NCBI GenBank assembly: GCA_017311185.1
Contig: JAESUZ010005169.1
Coordinates: forward strand, 2,916,501-2,980,500
Reading direction: 5' to 3'
From: Proteles cristata cristata
Taxonomy: Eukaryota > Chordata > Mammalia > Carnivora > Hyaenidae
DNA: 64,000 bases
The notes beneath the pieces were generated by a model, which searched no databases, was not told the origin of the DNA, and saw only the letters and a list, made by a program, of their open reading frames with translations. Positions 59,404 to 64,000 of the stretch are shown here, piece after piece; positions within the stretch are counted from its first letter, which is position 1; every line of letters starts with the position of its first letter. Position numbers and translations under genes: made by a program.

Positions 59404-61075
59404 GATGTCCACTCTCACCACTGTTATTCAACATAGTATTGCAAGTCTTAGCTTCAGAAATCAGACAACACAAAGAAATAAAAGGCATCCAAATCAGCCA
59501 GGAGGAGGTCAAACTTTCATTCTTCACAGATGACATGATACTCTATATGGAAAACCCCAAACATTTCACCAAAACTGCTAGAACTGATCCATGAATTCAG
59601 CAAAGTGGCAGGATATAAAATCCATGCACAGAAATCGGTTGCATTCTTAGACACCAACAGTGAAGGAACAGAAAGAGAAATCAAGGAATCAATCCCATGT
59701 ACAACTGCACCAAAACCACAAAATACCTGGGAATAAATCTAACAAAAGAGGTGAAAAACCTGTACATTGAAAACTATAGAAAGATTATGAAAGAAATTGA
59801 AGACACAAAAAATGGAAAAATATTCCATGTCCCTGGATAGGAAGAACACATACTGTTAAAATGTCAATACTACCTAAAGCAATGTACATAGTCAATGCAA
59901 TGCCTATCAAAGTAACACCAGCATTCTTCTCAGAGCTAGAACAGTCTTAAAATTTGTATGGAACCAGAAAAGACCCAAAACAGTCAAAGCAATCTTGAAA
60001 AAGAAAACCAAAGCAGGAGGCATCACAATCCCCAAATTCAAATCTGTAATCATGAAGATCTTATGGTACTGACACAAAAACAGACACTCAGATCACTGGA
60101 AAGAGTACCCAGAAACAGTCCCACAAATGTATGGGCAACCAATCTTTGACAAAACAGGAAATCATATCCAATGGAATAAAGATAGTGTCTTCAGCAAGTG
60201 GTGCTGGGAAAACTGGACAGTTACATGCAGAAAAATGAATCTGGACCACTTTCTTACACTATACATTAAAAATAAACTCAAAATGGATGAAATACCTAAA
60301 TTTGAGACATGAAGCCATCAAAATCCTTGAGGAGAAAGCAGGAAAAAACTTCTTTGACCTGGGCTACAGCAAGTTTTTACTCAACACATCTCCAAGGACA
60401 AGAGAAACAAAACAAAAATGAACTATTGGGACCTCACCAAAATAAAAAGCTTCTGCACAGCGAAGGAAACAAGCAGCGAAACCAAAAGGCAACCAACAGA
60501 ATGGGAGAAGATATCGGCAAATGACGGATATCGGAAAGGGTTAGTTTCCAAAATTTATAAAGAACTTATCAAACTCAACACCCCCCAAAAAATAAATAAA
60601 TAACCCAGTGAGGAAATGGGCAAAAGACATAAATAGACAATTCTCCAAAGAAGACATCCAGATGGCCAACAGATGCATGAAATGATGCTGAACGTTACTC
60701 ATCATCAGGGAAATATAAATCAAAACCACAATGAAATACCACCTTACAACTGTCAGAATGGCTAACATTAGCAACTTGGGAAAACAACAGATCTTGTCAA
60801 GGATGCAGAGAAAGAGGATGGATCTCTTATGCATTGCTGGTGGGAATGCAAACTGGTGCAGCCACTCTGGAAAACAGTATGGAGGCTCCTCAAAAAATTG
60901 AAAATATAACTACCCTATGACCCAGCAATTGCACTACTAGGTATTTATCCAAGGGATACAGGTATGCTGTTTCAAAGGGACACATGCACCCCTGTGTTTA
61001 TAGCAACAAAAGCCAAAGTATGGAAAGAGCCCAAATGTCTATGGATGGATGAATGGATAAAGAAGATGTGGATTT
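59404..61075 (+). pseudogene. L1 ORF2 pseudogene (3' half of the reverse-transcriptase ORF)
   Basis: This block encodes, in broken form, L1 ORF2 from just before the reverse-transcriptase active site to near the C-terminus. It begins with 'gatgtccactctcaccactg' (59404-59423). The catalytic motif reads Phe-Thr-Asp-Asp at 59523-59534, where L1 usually has Phe-Ala-Asp-Asp. Two further ORF2 stretches are open in one frame, 60127-60312 and 60418-60603, separated by a TGA at 60310-60312. The active-site segment is in a different frame, so at least one frameshift lies between them. ORF2 then runs to 'tgaatggataaagaagatgt' near 61070, with no L1 3' UTR of the same element. It is moderately diverged, younger than the L1M relics nearby, and certainly inactive. 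Confidence 0.85.
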
Positions 61076-61385
61076 TAGGATGAATGGGTAAAGAAAGATT
61101 TTACTAGGCAATGGAAGAATATGACTAAAAAGAAATTTTCTGATGAATCAATGTAAAACTTGGTGATTATAGATGATAACACTGTAATATTTCATTGAAT
61201 TTTGGTCAAAGAGTAGAATTAAGATGTTCTTATAAAAAACAGATAAATATATGAGGTTATTAATATGTTAACTAACTAGATGGGGAAATATTTTCACATT
61301 GTATACATATATTAAATGACCACAATGCATACTTTAAATATCTTGCAATTTTATTTGTCACTTATACATCACTAACACTGAGGAA
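61076..61385 (+). mobile_element. L1M (L1MA/MB-type) 3' UTR end, plus strand
   Basis: It starts with a second copy of the ORF2 phrase ('gatgaatgggtaaagaaaga' at 61080-61099) and continues as an old L1M 3' UTR: 'gattatagatgataacactg' (61164-61183), 'gttaactaactagatgggga' (61267-61286), 'ttaaatatcttgcaatttta' (61333-61352) and 'cacttatacatcactaacac'. It differs from the carnivore L1 3' UTR seen elsewhere in this window. Confidence 0.7.
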
Positions 61386-63007
61386 AAAAAGAGAAAATTT
61401 CTTCAGGAAGAGGGGCGTTTTAAGCAATGTTATACAATGCCTTTAAACATTCTTGATTAATACCTCCTTACATTGCCAAGAAGGCAATTCTATAGGGACA
61501 AGTAAGTGCAATAATTATGCACTCAGTCAGATGTTTCTACTAGTAAATCGTGAAATTTCTTAAAGGAACAACATTATAAAATCCTAGATCTTTGCATTAG
61601 GGTACATATTTTGTTGTCTAATATACAGTTAGCTAATAATAATGATGAACATACATACACACTACAGTCACACAAATACATACCCATATAAAAAGAGAAG
61701 TAAATAATACATTACCCCTAAGCTAATAACTTATTGACCATTCAGAGCCAAGGGCCAGTTTGATGTAAGAAACAGAGAGGAATTCATTTGGTTCTTTCCA
61801 CAGATAAATCATGTCATGAGAAAAGACACCCTGTAAAACGCATATTAAGCAAAAAATCATGTACCAGACAACTTGACCATGAGTCTATTTGCCATTTTAA
61901 TGGAACTAAATAGCCTGCTAAACTAACCCAAAGAAGGTGAATACAATGAAAGACAGTCTTCTCTTTGGGGGGAAAAAAAAACCTATATAATGTATTTTTA
62001 TTACCTAGGAAAATAATGTAGGTGAAGAATAGCCAGATATCAAAACTATGCCTTCTAATGTTCCCAGCATAGACAGTAATGATGTATTACTCTTTCTCCA
62101 ACATCATCCCTAGAATACTTCATTTTCCTGGCTTCTTAGTTTGAATTGACTATTTGGTCTACATAGTACTTCTCTCAGACAACATTGCCCAGAATCCAGA
62201 ATTGTATTGAAGTAACCACGGTAAAGTGTAATCTTGAAACTAAGAAATGCTCCTATGTTCCAATGTTACCTTTAATGAAGGTATTCTTGGGCTCTTAGGC
62301 TTCTCTTGGTTGTGACAGTATCTTTGAATTTCCTTATCTTTTTAAATTTATGTCAGGAATGATTCATGGATATTTGTTTTATATTATGCCAATAATCAAA
62401 TAATTTATTAATTTTTCACAAATTGTTGAAACTTTATAGTCAATAAATTCATGTTTTATATTATTTATGTTATTTATAATAATTCCTATTATAAAAATAA
62501 ATTTTTATAATAATAACAATAATAAAAACAAACCCTAGATCCATGGTAGGTCATTTCTGTAAAGTACAGTCACCTTTGTAAGTTACCCTCAGTTCTAGAC
62601 ATGAAAGATAGTTTTAGAGAATGCAGTTCCTATAAATCTTCAGTCTGAATTAAGCAGTTCTTCCATCCATTCTCTTAATCATATCTTTTTCATCCTCTTT
62701 ACCTTTCAACCTAAAGATGAAAATTACTGTACTGATCTTTAAAATTAGTCATCTCATTCTCAAACTCTGTCATCAGAATAATTTCAAAAGCATCAGTGAC
62801 AATGATAATGACTATTACCAATAGAAACTGTGATGACTCTGACTAACATTTATTAGGCGACCTCAAAGGTTCAGAATGATGTAGGTTCTATTTATTTATT
62901 TGGTATTAATTGTAGCTCTCTCAATAATCGTCATTAAAGATATACTAGGTTATATAATACAATAAAATTACCAAAGTATGAGAGGCTTAATGAAACAAAA
63001 GCTCATT
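61386..63007. other. No recognisable feature
   Basis: This is 1.6 kb of AT-rich, unique-looking sequence. I recognise no gene or repeat. A TA/ATA-rich patch lies at 62440-62530. Confidence 0.45.
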
Positions 63008-63186
63008 GGGGTGTCTGGGTGACTCAGCTGGCTCAATAGCCGACTCTTGATTTTCACTCAGGTCATGATCTCATGGTTTGTGAGTTTGAGCCCTGCATCA
63101 GGCTCTATGCTGTAGCATGGAGTTGCTTGAGATCCTCTCCCTCTTTCTGCCTCTCTCTTTCAAAATTAATGTTAAAAAAAATTAAA
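63008..63186 (+). mobile_element. SINEC, old copy, plus strand
   Basis: 'ggggtgtctgggtgactcag' to 'caaaattaatgttaaaaaaa', with a short CT segment and many substitutions. The flanks 'gaaacaaaagctcatt' and 'gaaataaaagcttagt' suggest a decayed target duplication. Confidence 0.9.
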
Positions 63187-63735
63187 ATGAAATAAAAGCT
63201 TAGTTTTTGCTTGTTCTATATGTCCATTGAGGACTGCTTGGGTAGACTGCTGTGTTATCCTCTCTGGGACAAAGCTGCTCTTTGGAATAACTACTCTGTG
63301 CAACACTGCTTGTCATTATTATAGAGGGAAAGACAACTTCTGCTGATGTCCCAACCATCAAATTCCATAGCCTACAGGGAGAGATAATACTTGGCTTATA
63401 ACTTTTTGGCCAGCACTAGTCGCCTGGACCCACCCAATCAGCTATATGAGGAAGTAAGATGATAGGAGAAAATGGATGTTCAGAAAAGTTTTGTTCAGCA
63501 TAACATGTATAATAAGTGCCAGAATCAAAAGCAAACTCAGATCTAGTAACAAGAAGCGGTGGTGCCAGAATCTAATTCAGATTTATCTATAAAATAAACT
63601 TACCTGTTCATCAATTAAATATTCTAAACCTGATACCTGGACAAAGAATTCTTCAAAATTCTGTTCACCTTACTCTGAGTTAGTAACAGTTTATAAATAA
63701 ACACAAATATTTAATGGTTATGAGACACTCACTTA
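63187..63735. other. No recognisable feature
   Basis: This is unique-looking sequence with no ORF of note. Confidence 0.4.
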
Positions 63736-63750
63736 AGAGTAATGAACATG

Positions 63751-63970
63751 GGGGCGCCTGGGTGGCTCAGTCAGTTAAGGGACCGACTTCGGCTCAGGTC
63801 ATGATCTCACGGTTCGTTGGTTCGAGCCCAGCGTCGGGCTTTGTGCTGACAGCTAGCTCAGAGCCTGGAACCTGCTTTGGATTCTGTATCTCCCTCTCTC
63901 TGTCCCTCCCCCACTCATGCTGTTTCTCTCTGTCTCAATAATAAATAAACAGAAAAAAATTAAAAAATAA
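63751..63970 (+). mobile_element. SINEC, fairly young, plus strand
   Basis: It has a complete head 'ggggcgcctgggtggctcag', a near-intact B box 'ggttcgagccc' and the intermediate marker 'gacagctagctcagagcc'. The flanks 'agagtaatgaacatg' (63736-63750) and 'agaataatgaacatg' (63971-63985) differ by one base. Confidence 0.95.
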
Positions 63971-64000
63971 AGAATAATGAACATGAAATTCCTTATTTTA

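Noticed and set aside
60309..60524. 71-codon ORF in the L1 relic
   Set aside because: It is in the wrong frame. The true ORF2 frame is carried by 60127-60312 and 60418-60603.
1..64000. CRISPR-like or bacterial mobile systems
   Set aside because: The regularly recurring sequences are dispersed SINEs with target duplications and poly(A) tails. There are no direct-repeat/spacer arrays and no bacterial genes.

Overview
The window is non-coding nuclear DNA from a carnivore, almost certainly a cat-family (felid/feliform) genome. The main evidence is about 27 copies of the carnivore tRNA-derived SINE (SINEC/CAN-SINE). They have a tRNA-like head with pol III A and B boxes, a CT-rich middle, and an AATAAA/poly(A) tail, in the version I know from cat. 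Carnivore-type L1 3' ends also occur. The sequence is AT-rich, and no open reading frame exceeds 126 codons. I found no supportable protein-coding gene, exon, functional tRNA, rRNA, CRISPR array or bacterial feature. Whether this is a gene desert or the inside of a large intron cannot be decided from the sequence. Repeat-family names are from memory of consensus features, not from a search.

Layout. 0-10 kb: a carnivore L1 3' end, an ancient hAT (MER5A-like) fragment, a SINE, a probable solo LTR of a class II (betaretrovirus-like) endogenous retrovirus at 1424-2415 with a small embedded ORF, L2 and L1 fossils, a young SINE and a TA-rich low-complexity block. 10-25 kb: two carnivore L1 3' ends (one split by a young SINE), a 21-copy GGAA microsatellite inside a 125-base pure-purine run, a long decayed L1 on the plus strand (15.35-20.11 kb), a young minus-strand SINE, L2 fragments and a MIR split by a SINE. 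25-37 kb: an MLT1-type MaLR LTR, an L1 3'-UTR piece, and two adjoining minus-strand L1 fossils (33.3-36.3 kb). 37-50 kb: several SINEs, L2 and MIR fossils, an ERVL (MER21-like) LTR split by a very young SINE with an exact 18-base target duplication, a run of three SINEs, and a SINE nested in a SINE. 50-64 kb: L1 ORF1 remains, TA/TG and CT microsatellites, a SINE cluster including an inverted pair, a long L2, and an L1 ORF2 pseudogene joined to a different L1 3' UTR.

The sequences do not work together as a pathway. The window records successive insertions: ancient L2, MIR, MER5 and MLT1; then L1M; then carnivore L1 and older SINEs; and finally a young SINE subfamily of six copies. No previously undescribed system was convincingly seen. 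The best follow-up items are the solo LTR with its ORF, the young SINE insertions (possible polymorphisms), the inverted SINE pair near 58 kb, and the L1 junction near 61.08 kb.
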